The translations under genes were made by a program, and so were the position numbers. A DNA stretch of 64,000 bases, taken from Phytophthora sp. 'mugwort'. Its lineage: Eukaryota; Oomycota; Peronosporomycetes; Peronosporales; Peronosporaceae. The stretch spans positions 4,216,001 to 4,280,000 of the forward strand of contig JAUCEF010000016.1 in the NCBI GenBank assembly GCA_033558025.1, written 5' to 3'. Below the pieces are notes generated by a model. That model ran no database searches. It was given only the letters and a program-made list of their open reading frames with translations, and was not told the origin of the DNA. Below, piece by piece: positions 10,740 to 20,275 of the stretch; the first letter of the stretch is position 1, and the number at the start of each line of letters is the position of its first letter.

Positions 10740-11972
10740 CCGTCCATTCGTCCGTCAATCAGTCACTCCCGTAACGGATTTTCTGTTGGTCAAAAACTGC
10801 CGCCAAGCGAAGCGAAATCGGCCCCCCATTGGCTAAAATCCATTTTTGCTGCCTAGCGAAGCGAAGGCGGCGCCGCCATAAACCTTTTCGTGTATAGCGG
10901 GACCGGAGAGCCCGCCCTTCTTACCGAAGCCGAAGGCGTAGGTAGCTTGCTTAATATTCTAACATGGCGAGCAGTACAGCGAGCCTCTGCGAGCGGAGCG
11001 GAGGCGTTACTACCGGAGCGTAGCGTAGGTAGCTTTTCTCTGTAGTGGAGCGAGCTCTTGTGCGAGCGAAACGGGCACCCCCCAAACTTTCATTATATCC
11101 CGCAAGCGGGCGGCGCTCGGCTCGTCCTACATCTATTTTAGTAACCCATCGGGGTGTCTGTGTGTCCAAAGGCCTACCCGCCTGCACCTCCCTTTTGGCA
11201 TGGCTTGGCTTTGCGTTTAGTACCGGTACCCACCCATAAAATCGAATCCCACTATATTTCCGACTCGAAAAACTATGCCTGAAATTGCAAAATAGCCATC
11301 GGTCTTAGTTAGAACCCCTTCTCATCGGCCAAAACCCATGTGATTTTTTAATTGCTGCCGAGCGCATCGAGGCGGCATCCCATTGGCTCAGACTGTCTCT
11401 TGCTGCCGAGCGTAGCGAAGGCGGCTACCCTACGCGATATAAGTAGTGCAGCGAGCTGGAACAGCGAGCGCAACGGAAGGGGACCACCGTAAGAGTAGTG
11501 TATCGAGCTGGACCAGCGAGTGGAACGGAGTATGCGAGATAGGAGTAGTGAGCGAACTGGAACAGCGAGCGGAACGGGGTGGGATCCGACAAACACACAC
11601 CGCCCGCAAAGCGGGCGGCGCTCGGCTGGTCCTAAAACTCAACTGGTTTACGTCCGTCCGTCCTTTCGTCTGTCACGCCATGACGTGATTTCTAGCCGCA
11701 ATCGCATATGCTGCCAAGCGCAGCGAAGGCGGGCCGCTGTTAACTAAAACATCATTCCGCCGAAGGCCGCCATTAGTGGAAAATATAAATTAACAATTGG
11801 TTGAAAACTTGATTAGCCTGCGTCCTTTCATTCCTGAAAATAGAGGTCGTCACATGCAGGATGTGCGAGGCGCGAGTGGCGCTCGGTCTTGACTACAGCC
11901 GCGCATGGGCAAGACCACCTACTGGGACCAAAACCAAACCCACTGCCGCGTAGGTGGCGGCGCTCGGCTAGT
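10740..11972 (+). repeat. Cluster of Helitron-like 3' ends (copies 2-4)
   Basis: Three GC hairpins are each followed by CGGCGCTCGGCT-like sequence: one at 11099-11124 ending CTCG (mutated terminus), one at 11600-11629 (8-bp stem CCGCCCGC/GCGGGCGG) ending CTGG before T, and one at about 11944-11971 ending CTAG before T. The last two fit the Helitron CTRR|T rule. Segments rich in GCGAAGCGAAGGCGGC recur between them. Copy 4 matches the minus-strand copy at 1801-2066 over its hairpin, an AT-rich core and a GTCTGTCACGCCAT block. The copies appear nested or adjacent. No Rep-helicase gene is present, so these would be non-autonomous. Confidence 0.5.
11443..11592 (+). repeat. Three tandem units of about 50 bp
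   Basis: Units starting at about 11443, 11493 and 11544 share GTAGTG, then an AGCGAGCTGGAACAGCGAG-like core, then GGAACGG, with about 20% variation. They lie inside the Helitron-like cluster just before the 11600 hairpin. Confidence 0.6.
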
Positions 11973-12333
11973 TGTTAGTCAGCGTCCAGCGCGGTGAATG
12001 ATTCCCGGAACAGCCGGTATCGAACCGGTACAAATGTATCGAAATGATTGTGTAGAACTTATAAGCGATACGACTTGTCGCTCTTATGTGAAAGTGCCCT
12101 CTACAAGGAAGTCGGTAATTGACACATTCGAGGTCTGTCTTGACGGTAGCTAGCATGAGTGAAGGTCTCTCTGACTTCATCGATGACAGTATCAGCGCGA
12201 GCCGCACGCATCGTTCTATGAAGGTGATTTGCAATCGTTGCACCTACATGAAGCTCTGAAGAGTGATGCGATTTGACCCTCACAACATAATCAGAACTGA
12301 TTCAGAAGAGACGTTGCAGTCAACGACTGCCAG

Positions 12334-12346
12334 TCACTTGCCGATT
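12334..12346 (+). promoter_or_regulatory. Inr-like core promoter of the ABCC gene
   Basis: TCACTTGCCGATT fits the oomycete Inr/FPR pattern (TCAYTTYNCAWTT) at 11 of 13 positions and lies 26-38 nt upstream of ATG 12372. A plausible start-site region. Confidence 0.4.
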
Positions 12347-12371
12347 GGCACCCAAAACCTACAGAGGCGGC

Positions 12372-15300
12372 ATGACGGTTTTGCTGCAGTCTGACAGCGA
12401 GTCGCTCGTATCCCCTGCCGTCGAGACCAAGCAGCCGCGGTACTCCACGTTCGCTTCGATCAACGATGAGGTGGCCCGGACCAAGCAGAAGCTGCACGAT
12501 GCCAAGTTCACTCCGGGCACGGCGCCGATTTGGTCGCGCTTCTTCTTTTCGTACGCCAACCCCATGATGCGCGCCGGCAACATGCGCCAATTGGACAACG
12601 ACGATCTCTGGGAGCTCGAGGGCGAGAACCGCTCGGCCGCAGCCTTTGAAGAGTTCGTCATGCACTTCGAGCGCCACGACAAGTCCATCGTCAAGGCCAT
12701 GGTAACGGCATACGGAGGACGGTTCTTTCTGTGCGGACTGGCGATGCTCTTCACTACCGCATGCAACGTGTTCGCTCCAGCTGTTCTGAATCACGTGATC
12801 ACGGTGTTTGCGGCGCCGCAGATCGACATGTACAACTTAAGCACGTGGCTCGGCGTCTTCTTCGCCTCGAGACTTGTGAATGCGGTCGTGATGTCGCATA
12901 TGCACTTCTATCTCGAGTTGATCGCGCTCCGGCTGACGGTGGCGCTCAAGGCGCTGCTGTTCCGAAAAGCCATGCGTCGCAATATCCAGAGCAAAGGCGA
13001 GTCCAAGACGGTTGACATTTCGAATCTGTTTTCGTCCGACGTTGACAATGTGCTGTGGGCAGCTTTCCAGATCAACAGTCTGTGGATTATCCCTCTTCAA
13101 ATCGTGGTCGTCGTCTACATGTTGTACAACGTCATCGACCTCGCTGCGTTTGCCGGACTTGGCGTTATTGCCGTGTCGATGCTGGTGGGTTTTGTTATCG
13201 CTAAAGTGTCGGGAAATACGTTTGAAGACATCATGAAGTTCAAGGATGCCCGCATGAAAACCATCAAGGAAGTGTTTAATGCGATTCAGATTGTGAAGCT
13301 GAACGCTTGGGAAGACAAATTCGCCGATAAAATCCACGAGCTGCGCGCTACGGAACTTTCGGCAGTCAAGAAGTTCATGTATCTTGGCGCCCTCAATATT
13401 TTCGTACTTTGGGCCTCGCCTATAGCCGTGTCGGCTGTGTCTTTTGCTGTGTACGCAGTTTCAATGGGGAAGGTACTGACCGCAGCGAAAGTGTTTACCG
13501 CCATCGCACTGTTTAATGCTCTTCGAGACCCTCTTCGGGACTTGCCTACGGTTATCCAGACCTGCATTCAAGCCAAGGTTTCGCTCGATCGTTTCTCGGA
13601 ATATCTCGCACTGGATGAGTTCATGCCTAGTAACGTCACCCGAGATGACCCAGCGCAGCCAGATGATGTGGTCATGGCGATTGAAGACGGTACTTTCGGA
13701 TGGACCAAGGACACGCCACTGCTCAGGAACGTCAGCCTTTCAGTGAAGCAGGGTGACCTTGTGATCGTTCATGGATCCGTCGGCAGTGGCAAATCATCGC
13801 TGTGCTCCGCTTTGTTGGGGGAAATGGATAAACTGGCTGGAAGTGTGTTTGTGCGAGGTCGCGTTGCCTACTATTCGCAGCAGACGTGGATCCAGAACAT
13901 GACGATCCGTGACAACGTCCTGTTCGGTCTGCCGTATGACAAGGAAAAGTACGCGAAGGTGATCGCTGCATGTGGACTGCTACCGGACCTCACACAATTC
14001 CCGGGTGGCGATTTGACAGAGATTGGCCAGAAAGGAGTCAACTTGTCCGGGGGCCAGAAGGCGCGCGTGTGTCTTGCCCGAGCTTGCTACTCAGATGCTG
14101 ATATTTTGCTGCTTGACTCTCCTCTTGCTGCAGTTGACGCCATAGTGCAGAGCCATATCTTCGGTGACTGTATTTGCAACCTGTTGGCGAAAAAAACGGT
14201 GGTCCTAGTGACGCACAGCGCCGACATCATTGCGAGTGAAGCTGCTAACGTGAAGGTGCTGTTGGAAGACGGCATGCTGAAAGTCACTCGGCTCGACGTG
14301 GCTCTGCCGCGTTCCTCATTTTCGCTGCAGGTTTCACCTTGTTCAGCTAAGGAAGATGCCGATCACCACGGAGAAGTCCAAGAGAACGCTGGCAGGCTTG
14401 TTGACGATGAGGAGCGCGAAGAGGGTCGTGTATCCAAAGATGTTTTCGCGAATTATTTCAACTCACTTGGCGGTGTCAAAGTGTGCATATTCCTGTTTGC
14501 CGTGCAGACACTGTGGCAAGTGTTCCAGATTGGCAGCGATCTGTGGTTGAGTCACTGGACAGGGCAGAAGAACAGCTCCACCAACCAAATCGAGGCAGCC
14601 TACAACGTTAAGGTGTATGCATTGCTTGGAGCGGGTGCAGCCGTCATGGTGTTTGTTAGGACAGCTACGGTGGCAGTTGTCGGCCTCCGAGCTTCGCGCC
14701 ATCTCTTTGACAATATGACTATGTGTCTGCTGAAGGCTCCGCTTCGCTTTTTCGACGCGAACCCGATTGGACGTATTGTCAACCGATACGGTGACGATAT
14801 GTCCGCTGTGGATTTCATGATCCCGTTCGCATTTGGAGGCTTTCTCGCGATGTTCTTCTTCACGGTGTGCCAGCTAGCTACTGCTGTGTACACTATGAAC
14901 TTCTTGGGGGCCTTGATTATTCCGTTAGTGTGGATGTATGTGAAGATTGCCAACTTCTACCTTGCGCCTTCTCGTGAGATTTCACGGTTGTGGAAGGTAT
15001 CGTCGTCCCCTGTATTGAGTCACGTGACGCAGTCAGAAGAAGGAGTCGTTGTTATTCGCGCATTCGGTCAAGACACCGTTGACCGCATGATCATGGAAAA
15101 TTTCATTCGCAACGATGTGAATAGCAAGTGTTGGTTTGCTGAGACCGTCACGTCGCAATGGTTCCAGGTTCGTATGCAGCTTCTCGGCTGTGGGGTTATT
15201 TTTCTCGTTGTGTCGGGACTTGTGTACCTGCGCGATTATCTGTCTCCTGGTATGGTAGGACTGGCGTTCACGTATGCGCTTAGCGTTGACAGCGGCCTCG

Positions 15301-16178
15301 CCGACCTTGTGCAATCATGGTCATGGGTAGAAATTCAAATGGTGAGCCCCGAACGGATTCTCGAGTATGGATCTATCCCAGCCGAAGGAAGCCAGCGACC
15401 GTTAGTGATTGAACCCGACGCCTCATGGCCTCGAACTTCCACCGTCCAGTTCCAAGACGTCGTCTTCAGCTACAAGCAAGGAGGCATACCAATACTCAAG
15501 GGACTCTCTTTCAACATCCGAAACAATGAGAAGATCGGCATTGTCGGACGCACCGGCGCAGGCAAATCCAGTCTCACAATGGCGCTCTTCCGTATCAACG
15601 AGCTCGTGTCCGGCCGCATCCTCATTGACGGCACCGATATCGCCACGATGCCGCTGCGCACACTGCGCTCGAACCTGTCCATCATTCCGCAGTCACCCGT
15701 GCTGTTCAAGGGAGCGTTGCGGGCCTACATGGACCCGTTCGACGAGTTCACGGATGCGGACATCTGGAGTGCGTTGGAGAAGGTGGACATGAAGACGCAG
15801 GTGTCGGCGCTGGAGGGGCAATTAGCGTACGAGTTGAGCGAGAACGGCGAGAACTTCAGTGTGGGCGAGCGGCAGATGCTGTGCATGGCACGCGCGCTGC
15901 TGACCCGGAGCCGCATCGTCGTGATGGATGAGGCGACAGCGTCTATCGACCACGAGACGGAGAAGAAGTTGCAGCGGATGATCAACCAGGACTTTCAGGA
16001 CGCGACGGTGCTGACGATCGCGCATCGGCTGGGCACGGTGCTGGACTCTGATCGTATCCTGGTGTTGAGTGACGGACGTGTGGTCGAGTTTGATAGTCCT
16101 CTTGAGTTAGTGAAGATTCCGAACGGAGTCTTCTATGAGCTAGCCAAAGAGGGGAAGTACCTTGATCATTTGCTATAG
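12372..16178 (+). CDS. ABCC/MRP-type ABC transporter
   Basis: Intronless gene for a 1268-aa full-size exporter of the multidrug-resistance-associated (ABCC) class, without the extra N-terminal TMD0. The layout is TMD1 (about residues 100-395), NBD1, TMD2 (about 680-960), NBD2. NBD1 has Walker A GSVGSGKSS (about 467), signature LSGGQKARV (about 557) and Walker B ILLLDSPLAAVDA, where the residue after the Walker B Asp is Ser, not the catalytic Glu. NBD2 has Walker A GRTGAGKSS (about 1058), signature FSVGERQML and an intact VVMDEATASID. One degenerate and one consensus ATP site is typical of ABCC proteins, though Asp is commoner than Ser. Likely substrates are conjugated or xenobiotic anions at the plasma or vacuolar membrane (inference). 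The first ATG in frame is 12372; an upstream TTG is not used. Confidence 0.95.
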   Translation: MTVLLQSDSESLVSPAVETKQPRYSTFASINDEVARTKQKLHDAKFTPGTAPIWSRFFFSYANPMMRAGNMRQLDNDDLWELEGENRSAAAFEEFVMHFERHDKSIVKAMVTAYGGRFFLCGLAMLFTTACNVFAPAVLNHVITVFAAPQIDMYNLSTWLGVFFASRLVNAVVMSHMHFYLELIALRLTVALKALLFRKAMRRNIQSKGESKTVDISNLFSSDVDNVLWAAFQINSLWIIPLQIVVVVYMLYNVIDLAAFAGLGVIAVSMLVGFVIAKVSGNTFEDIMKFKDARMKTIKEVFNAIQIVKLNAWEDKFADKIHELRATELSAVKKFMYLGALNIFVLWASPIAVSAVSFAVYAVSMGKVLTAAKVFTAIALFNALRDPLRDLPTVIQTCIQAKVSLDRFSEYLALDEFMPSNVTRDDPAQPDDVVMAIEDGTFGWTKDTPLLRNVSLSVKQGDLVIVHGSVGSGKSSLCSALLGEMDKLAGSVFVRGRVAYYSQQTWIQNMTIRDNVLFGLPYDKEKYAKVIAACGLLPDLTQFPGGDLTEIGQKGVNLSGGQKARVCLARACYSDADILLLDSPLAAVDAIVQSHIFGDCICNLLAKKTVVLVTHSADIIASEAANVKVLLEDGMLKVTRLDVALPRSSFSLQVSPCSAKEDADHHGEVQENAGRLVDDEEREEGRVSKDVFANYFNSLGGVKVCIFLFAVQTLWQVFQIGSDLWLSHWTGQKNSSTNQIEAAYNVKVYALLGAGAAVMVFVRTATVAVVGLRASRHLFDNMTMCLLKAPLRFFDANPIGRIVNRYGDDMSAVDFMIPFAFGGFLAMFFFTVCQLATAVYTMNFLGALIIPLVWMYVKIANFYLAPSREISRLWKVSSSPVLSHVTQSEEGVVVIRAFGQDTVDRMIMENFIRNDVNSKCWFAETVTSQWFQVRMQLLGCGVIFLVVSGLVYLRDYLSPGMVGLAFTYALSVDSGLADLVQSWSWVEIQMVSPERILEYGSIPAEGSQRPLVIEPDASWPRTSTVQFQDVVFSYKQGGIPILKGLSFNIRNNEKIGIVGRTGAGKSSLTMALFRINELVSGRILIDGTDIATMPLRTLRSNLSIIPQSPVLFKGALRAYMDPFDEFTDADIWSALEKVDMKTQVSALEGQLAYELSENGENFSVGERQMLCMARALLTRSRIVVMDEATASIDHETEKKLQRMINQDFQDATVLTIAHRLGTVLDSDRILVLSDGRVVEFDSPLELVKIPNGVFYELAKEGKYLDHLL

Positions 16179-16262
16179 AAAACTCACAAAAGCTTCGTAT
16201 CTCATGCAAAATGACTGATATGGTGCAAAGTTGAACGTAGGATGTCAAGTTGAAGATTTCAA

Positions 16263-16533
16263 TTGTCCTGGTAGTGCTAACGGTGACGTTAGTACGTACA
16301 GCCCAACAGGATTAATCGCCTCCAAGACAAGTAGAAATCGATTCTATGCAAAGTTCAAATGAGACGGTCTTATTTGAACTTTGTAAAAAAATCGATTTCT
16401 ATTTGTCTTGGAGGCAAATAGAAATCGATTTTTATTTGAACTTTGTAAAAAAAATCGATTTCTATTTGTCTTGGAGGCGCTTAATCCTGTTGGGCTGTAC
16501 GTACTAACGTCACCGTTAGCACTACCAGGACAA
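16263..16533. mobile_element. Palindromic MITE with long terminal inverted repeats
   Basis: The left arm starts TTGTCCTGGTAGTGCTAACG at 16263 and is mirrored by the right arm ending at 16533. The arms pair over about 80 bp, with only about two mismatches in the part checked. The centre contains a 46-48 bp direct duplication (TTATTTGAACTTTGTAAAAA, then ATCGATTTCTATTTGTCTTG) at about 16369-16414 and 16432-16479. It encodes nothing; the reading frame seen here is a translation of the repeats. It sits only 85 bp after the stop of the ABCC gene, so it may lie in or near the 3' UTR. Superfamily and target duplication are not clear. Confidence 0.75.
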
Positions 16534-16619
16534 AAGCGCCTTTTTGTATAAAGTATTGAATTTTCGAAAGGAAAAGAATATGATATTGGGGGTAAAAATA
16601 TGAATTTGCAATAAATCAA

Positions 16620-17200
16620 TACAAATGTGAGTTTGCTTTTTTGGGGGTTGTTGGTAATATATGTGCTCAATGCTATGCAGCGCTTCATCTTACTGGGTTC
16701 GGTTGTCTGGGCGTTGGCTTACGGACACGCAGAGCATTGCAGCACATTTCCACGCGCTTACATACAAAAAACGATAGCAAAACGCTATAGTGTCGAGGCA
16801 ATTCGCGAAATCGCTCCAGCAATTCTTGTTGTGTTGGGCACTCACTTGCACGTTGTTGTTTCTGTAATGCACACACAGTAAACAGAGAAAAAAGATATCT
16901 TGCTTGTAGTAAGACATAATCGTCGGTGTGCATGTACATGCACTTGAAAAGTGAAACTCCTCTCACGACCTGGAGCTACCAAAAACCACCAGTCTACAAA
17001 ATCATTAAGTTATCGCGCGCATTGATCATAAACAGAGTAACGGTACGGCGTACCAGTAAAATTGATTTACCCCAAAACTAATTCCATACAAGTGTGAGTT
17101 TGTATTTTTGGGGGTTTGGTAAGATATATGCGCAATGCTATGCAGCGCTTCATTTTACTGGGTTTGGTAAGATATGTGCACTATGCTATGCAGCGCTTCT
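16620..17200 (+). repeat. Duplicated segment with a triplicated GCTATGCAGCGCTTC core
   Basis: The segment at about 16621-16703 (TGTGAGTTTG, then TTTTTTGGGGGTT, then CAATGCTATGCAGCGCTTCA, then TTACTGGGTT) recurs at about 17090-17165. Its second half, including GGTAAGATAT and CTATGCAGCGCTTC, recurs again at about 17165-17200. About 390 bp of unassigned DNA lies between the copies. The last copy abuts the RPA-like fragment. Confidence 0.6.
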
Positions 17201-17830
17201 AGACAGTCTGCATCTTAATGCTACTGGCCGTGACCATTATGCCATCAAGAAGCCTTACTACACCGTCGCTGCTTACCACAATGCTGACACGTCAGGCTAC
17301 ACCCCGGAGAATGAAGCTAGAATCAACGGTACGATTTGCTCCTTCTCTAATGGCCGTAACAAGACAGCCAACTCGGCATTTGCGCTTCCCGATTCTCCTG
17401 TCGAACTTTCGTTTGGCGCAGAAATCCTCTCAGTGCACGACAACACGGTGATTTCCTTGAACCTGCTTTTCAGTTCATGCCTCTCTAACTGAACTGCCTG
17501 TCGCTACTCCTACCATTCACGGTGTTATCGTGAGCACTCGCCCTCAAAGGTCTATCACCACGCGCAAAGGTATCGAGACTCAAAAGTGCGTATTCCTGCT
17601 CGTTGACGACTCCGACGCTGAGAGTTTATGTACAGCCTGGGGCCAGACTGCTACGGAAATCGAGATATCCCTAAAGGACCGTCTGATTCTGATCACCCGT
17701 GGCCAGATCTCAGACTACATGGGCGTCCGCTCTCTGAACATTGGGATCGGTTGCGTTGTTGTGCACGAACCCGCGCTTTCCCGCTCCACCTATCTGAAGG
17801 CTGGTTCACAGCTGTCAATCCTGACGTCAG
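17200..17830 (+). pseudogene. RPA1-like OB-fold ssDNA-binding protein fragment
   Basis: Two plus-strand frames join at about 17460-17500 through a frameshift. The first contains RDHYAIKKPYYTVAAYHNAD and SPVELSFGAEI. The second contains TELPVATPTIHGVIVSTRPQ, TQKCVFLLVDDSDAE, TAWGQTATEIE and GQISDYMGVRSLNIG. The second matches the strand order and key positions of the RPA70 OB folds (ITTRKG, LVDDS, TAWG, SDYxGxRSL). RPA binds single-stranded DNA in replication and repair, and RPA-like genes are also carried by some plant Helitrons. Only about one and a half OB folds remain, with no start or C-terminal zinc domain, so this is a fragment. Whether it came from the host gene or a transposon is open. 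Confidence 0.55.
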
Positions 17831-17929
17831 TTCACCTCGCTCCACAGATAACTTCAACGACACCTCCACCCCCTATCTTTTCGTTTACCACCTCTTTTAA
17901 TCACAATCATAACCACCACCACATCTGAA

Positions 17930-18540
17930 AACAAACAACACTACCAGTCCAATCCTCTAGGGATGCTTGTTAGCATAAAATAATGAAATAGTACAGGGAG
18001 TATTCAATACGAAGTACAGACTGTCGGCACTAATCCGGAAAGATGGGATCAATAAAGACTGCGAGGTTGCTACATTAGCACAGGTGCAAAATGTACTGAG
18101 ATACTCTGAATGTTTCATTGGGAACATTGTTTTCATTCCTTGTTGAGGATATATTGCAAGAGTAGGATTCCAAGAGTAGGGATCATCTGTATAACCAATC
18201 GGTTAGTTATGTAGGTCTTTTGGTCATAAATGCATTTTTTTTATCAGATGCCCTCATCGCCATCCATAATGATTGTTGGGCATCGACTATGAGTTTATTT
18301 GGCCTTGTGCTTTCGTATTCCTAATAGCGGAACATTTATGGATATTTATCACGAGTGCCCTCAGAATCGAGCGATTTTGCAGCAGTGCCCTCAGGATTGT
18401 TTGATTGGGTGAAAGTTCGACACTCTTCAAAACAGAGCAGAGAGCAAGTCAAGGCTCGTCGGAAGGGGTCTCGCTTCCTGTTGCTGTTATGAACATGAAC
18501 CTTGTGAACGGGATGTTGGAGCTGCTATAGCTGTCGGCTG
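17930..18540. other. Intergenic; holds one copy of a dispersed repeat
   Basis: No gene is seen. At about 18345-18370 the word TATTTATCACGAGTGCCCTC occurs. A near-identical word lies at about 37298-37320, so this is part of a dispersed intergenic family. Confidence 0.45.
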
Positions 18541-18566
18541 TCGCCAGCGATGGTGGGGCGCCTTGC

Positions 18567-18935
18567 GGTGGAGCAGAAGAAGTGCGTGACGATCGGCGTC
18601 GAGGTGGTGGCAAACAGGAGCATCTTGTTCCTGGATGAGCCGACGAGTGGTCTGGACGCGCGTTCGGTTTTGATTGTGATGCGCGGCGTGTAGTCGATCG
18701 TTCGCATGGGCCGTACGGTGCTGTGCACTGTTTACTAGCTGAATATCTCGATCTCCGAGCTGTTTGACGGTCTGCCGTTACTCCACACGTTGGCTACACG
18801 GTGTTCTTTGGTGAGGTGAGCATGCACTCGGTGAAGATGCTCGAGTACTCGAGCCGATCCCCGGAACGCAGGAGATCCGCCCGCAGTAATCTTCTCGCGT
18901 GTCTTCCTCGGGACGCCGCAGGTGAGTGGGGTCAA
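18567..18935 (+). pseudogene. ABCG/PDR transporter NBD2 fragment
   Basis: The frame beginning near 18567 contains [20 protein letters not shown], then [15 protein letters not shown], then GRTVLC and ISISELFDG. These are the signature, Walker B and D-loop and switch region of a pleiotropic-drug-resistance half-domain. Two TAG codons stand where Gln is expected (before SIV and in place of HQP). A frame change follows into GYTVFFGEVSMHSVKMLEY, also typical of these proteins. Walker A and all membrane segments are absent. A short dead fragment of a large gene family in oomycetes. Confidence 0.75.
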
Positions 18936-20275
18936 GATCAAGCTCTGCCGTTTGGGCCACGACCTCTCGGGCAATATGGCAGATGACGGCAGGGGCGTGA
19001 AGGACTTTCATGTGGACGACGAGATGATTTGTCATGGGGTGGTTCGATATTGCGGGACCGCTTGCCAATGCATGATCACCATACACCGCCGTGGATGCAA
19101 AGCGCATCGAGATCGAGTCAATCAACCTTGCAGCGGGCATGTTGCTTGGAGACCACAGGAGCTCTCATGTGGTGGTGAATTACGGCATGGTGCAACATGC
19201 GCAGGCGTGATGCATCAGGTTCTTTAAATTTTCTGGACGGAGTACTGTGGTATTTGCAGCACACACAAAATCGTCAGATGCGGATCCTAGGCAAGAAACA
19301 CAACAATAGCCGAGCTAGTGTCGGCCCGTGTTGGCCTGCACTGGGTTGCCACTAGCGGTTCGGCCCTTCCGGGACAGTGGTGTCTCGCTTCCGCCGAGAC
19401 CAAGTGCCCCAAGCCAGTCAATTCACAGAGGTCAGCTGAGCTGACTGCCTCTGGCTAAGATATCCCGTGTCCTCCGCTAAAGAGCGGACGACAGAGCGTT
19501 AGCGATTTGACGGGTCGCTGAGAGCAAAGGCTTCTCGGCTAGAAGTGTTACGGTACCCGGGCTGTGCGCCGTACCGGCCCGCCGAGTTCGGCAGGACTTG
19601 TTCCTTCGCACTTCGCGAGACACGCCCTTCCTCGGGCCGACCTAGTTTTCTTGGCGCTACCAGTCAATACCCTACAAGCTATGCCTCTCGGGTCTCGACG
19701 GCAACCATAATCCAGCCCGTACAAGGACTTACCGGACAGTGTACACTTATCTTGGACCTGGAGAGAGTTACTCTGTTATTATTTTATCTCCCGTGAGACC
19801 CAAGGGGCTCCTCCTATGTTAACAATGTTCTATACAAATATCAAATGAAATGAAATGTGGAGAACTCTCAACCGACCCTTCGCAAAGATCTCAATGTAAC
19901 CACCCAAACTCAACGGCGGACGAGTTCCTCCAGTTGAGTAGCTGGATTGTTAGCTGACTTCGTACTCAGCGAGCAGTACCGTGGTTGCTTACTTAAGTGC
20001 GACGTGTGAACCACTACATCTGGCGTTCACTACACCACAACTGCCCCGGCCACGCTACGAGCCGAGCTGGCAAGTGGCTTGGCCTAACTGGTTGTCGCCA
20101 TCTGTCAAGATTGCCACATTCACTCTCGACTTTCCCGACGCTTGATCTCCGACCGTTCCCACGACACGCACTGGGTTGCTGACCTGACGCCTTGTCTACG
20201 AACTGGTAGGCTTCTGCTTGCTCGCCTACTCAGCTCAACTTCCTTCTGACTTATTTCCGTGTATCGATAATCCAG
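18936..20275. other. Unassigned; possible LTR beginning TGTCGG near 19319
   Basis: From about 19319 (TGTCGGCCCGTGTTGG) to the ATG at 20276 the DNA shares the GCTGAG/CTCGGC-rich word use of the adjacent 20.3-29.4 kb region and has no coding frame. It contains a TTATTATTTTATCTC stretch near 19775 that could be a TATA region. It could be the LTR and leader of the neighbouring retroelement, but no second copy is present in the window. Confidence 0.3.

Noticed and set aside
12345..12371. TTG start for the ABCC gene nine codons upstream
   Set aside because: Eukaryotic nuclear genes rarely use TTG; ATG 12372 is in frame with good context downstream of the Inr-like word.
12291..12794. 167-codon minus-strand frame overlapping the ABC transporter start
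   Set aside because: It lies antisense to conserved ABCC coding sequence and has no recognisable protein features; a shadow of the GC-rich codon pattern.
16344..16688. 114-codon minus-strand frame with repeated KTNRNRFF
   Set aside because: Simply the translation of the duplicated MITE centre and flanking AT-rich DNA.
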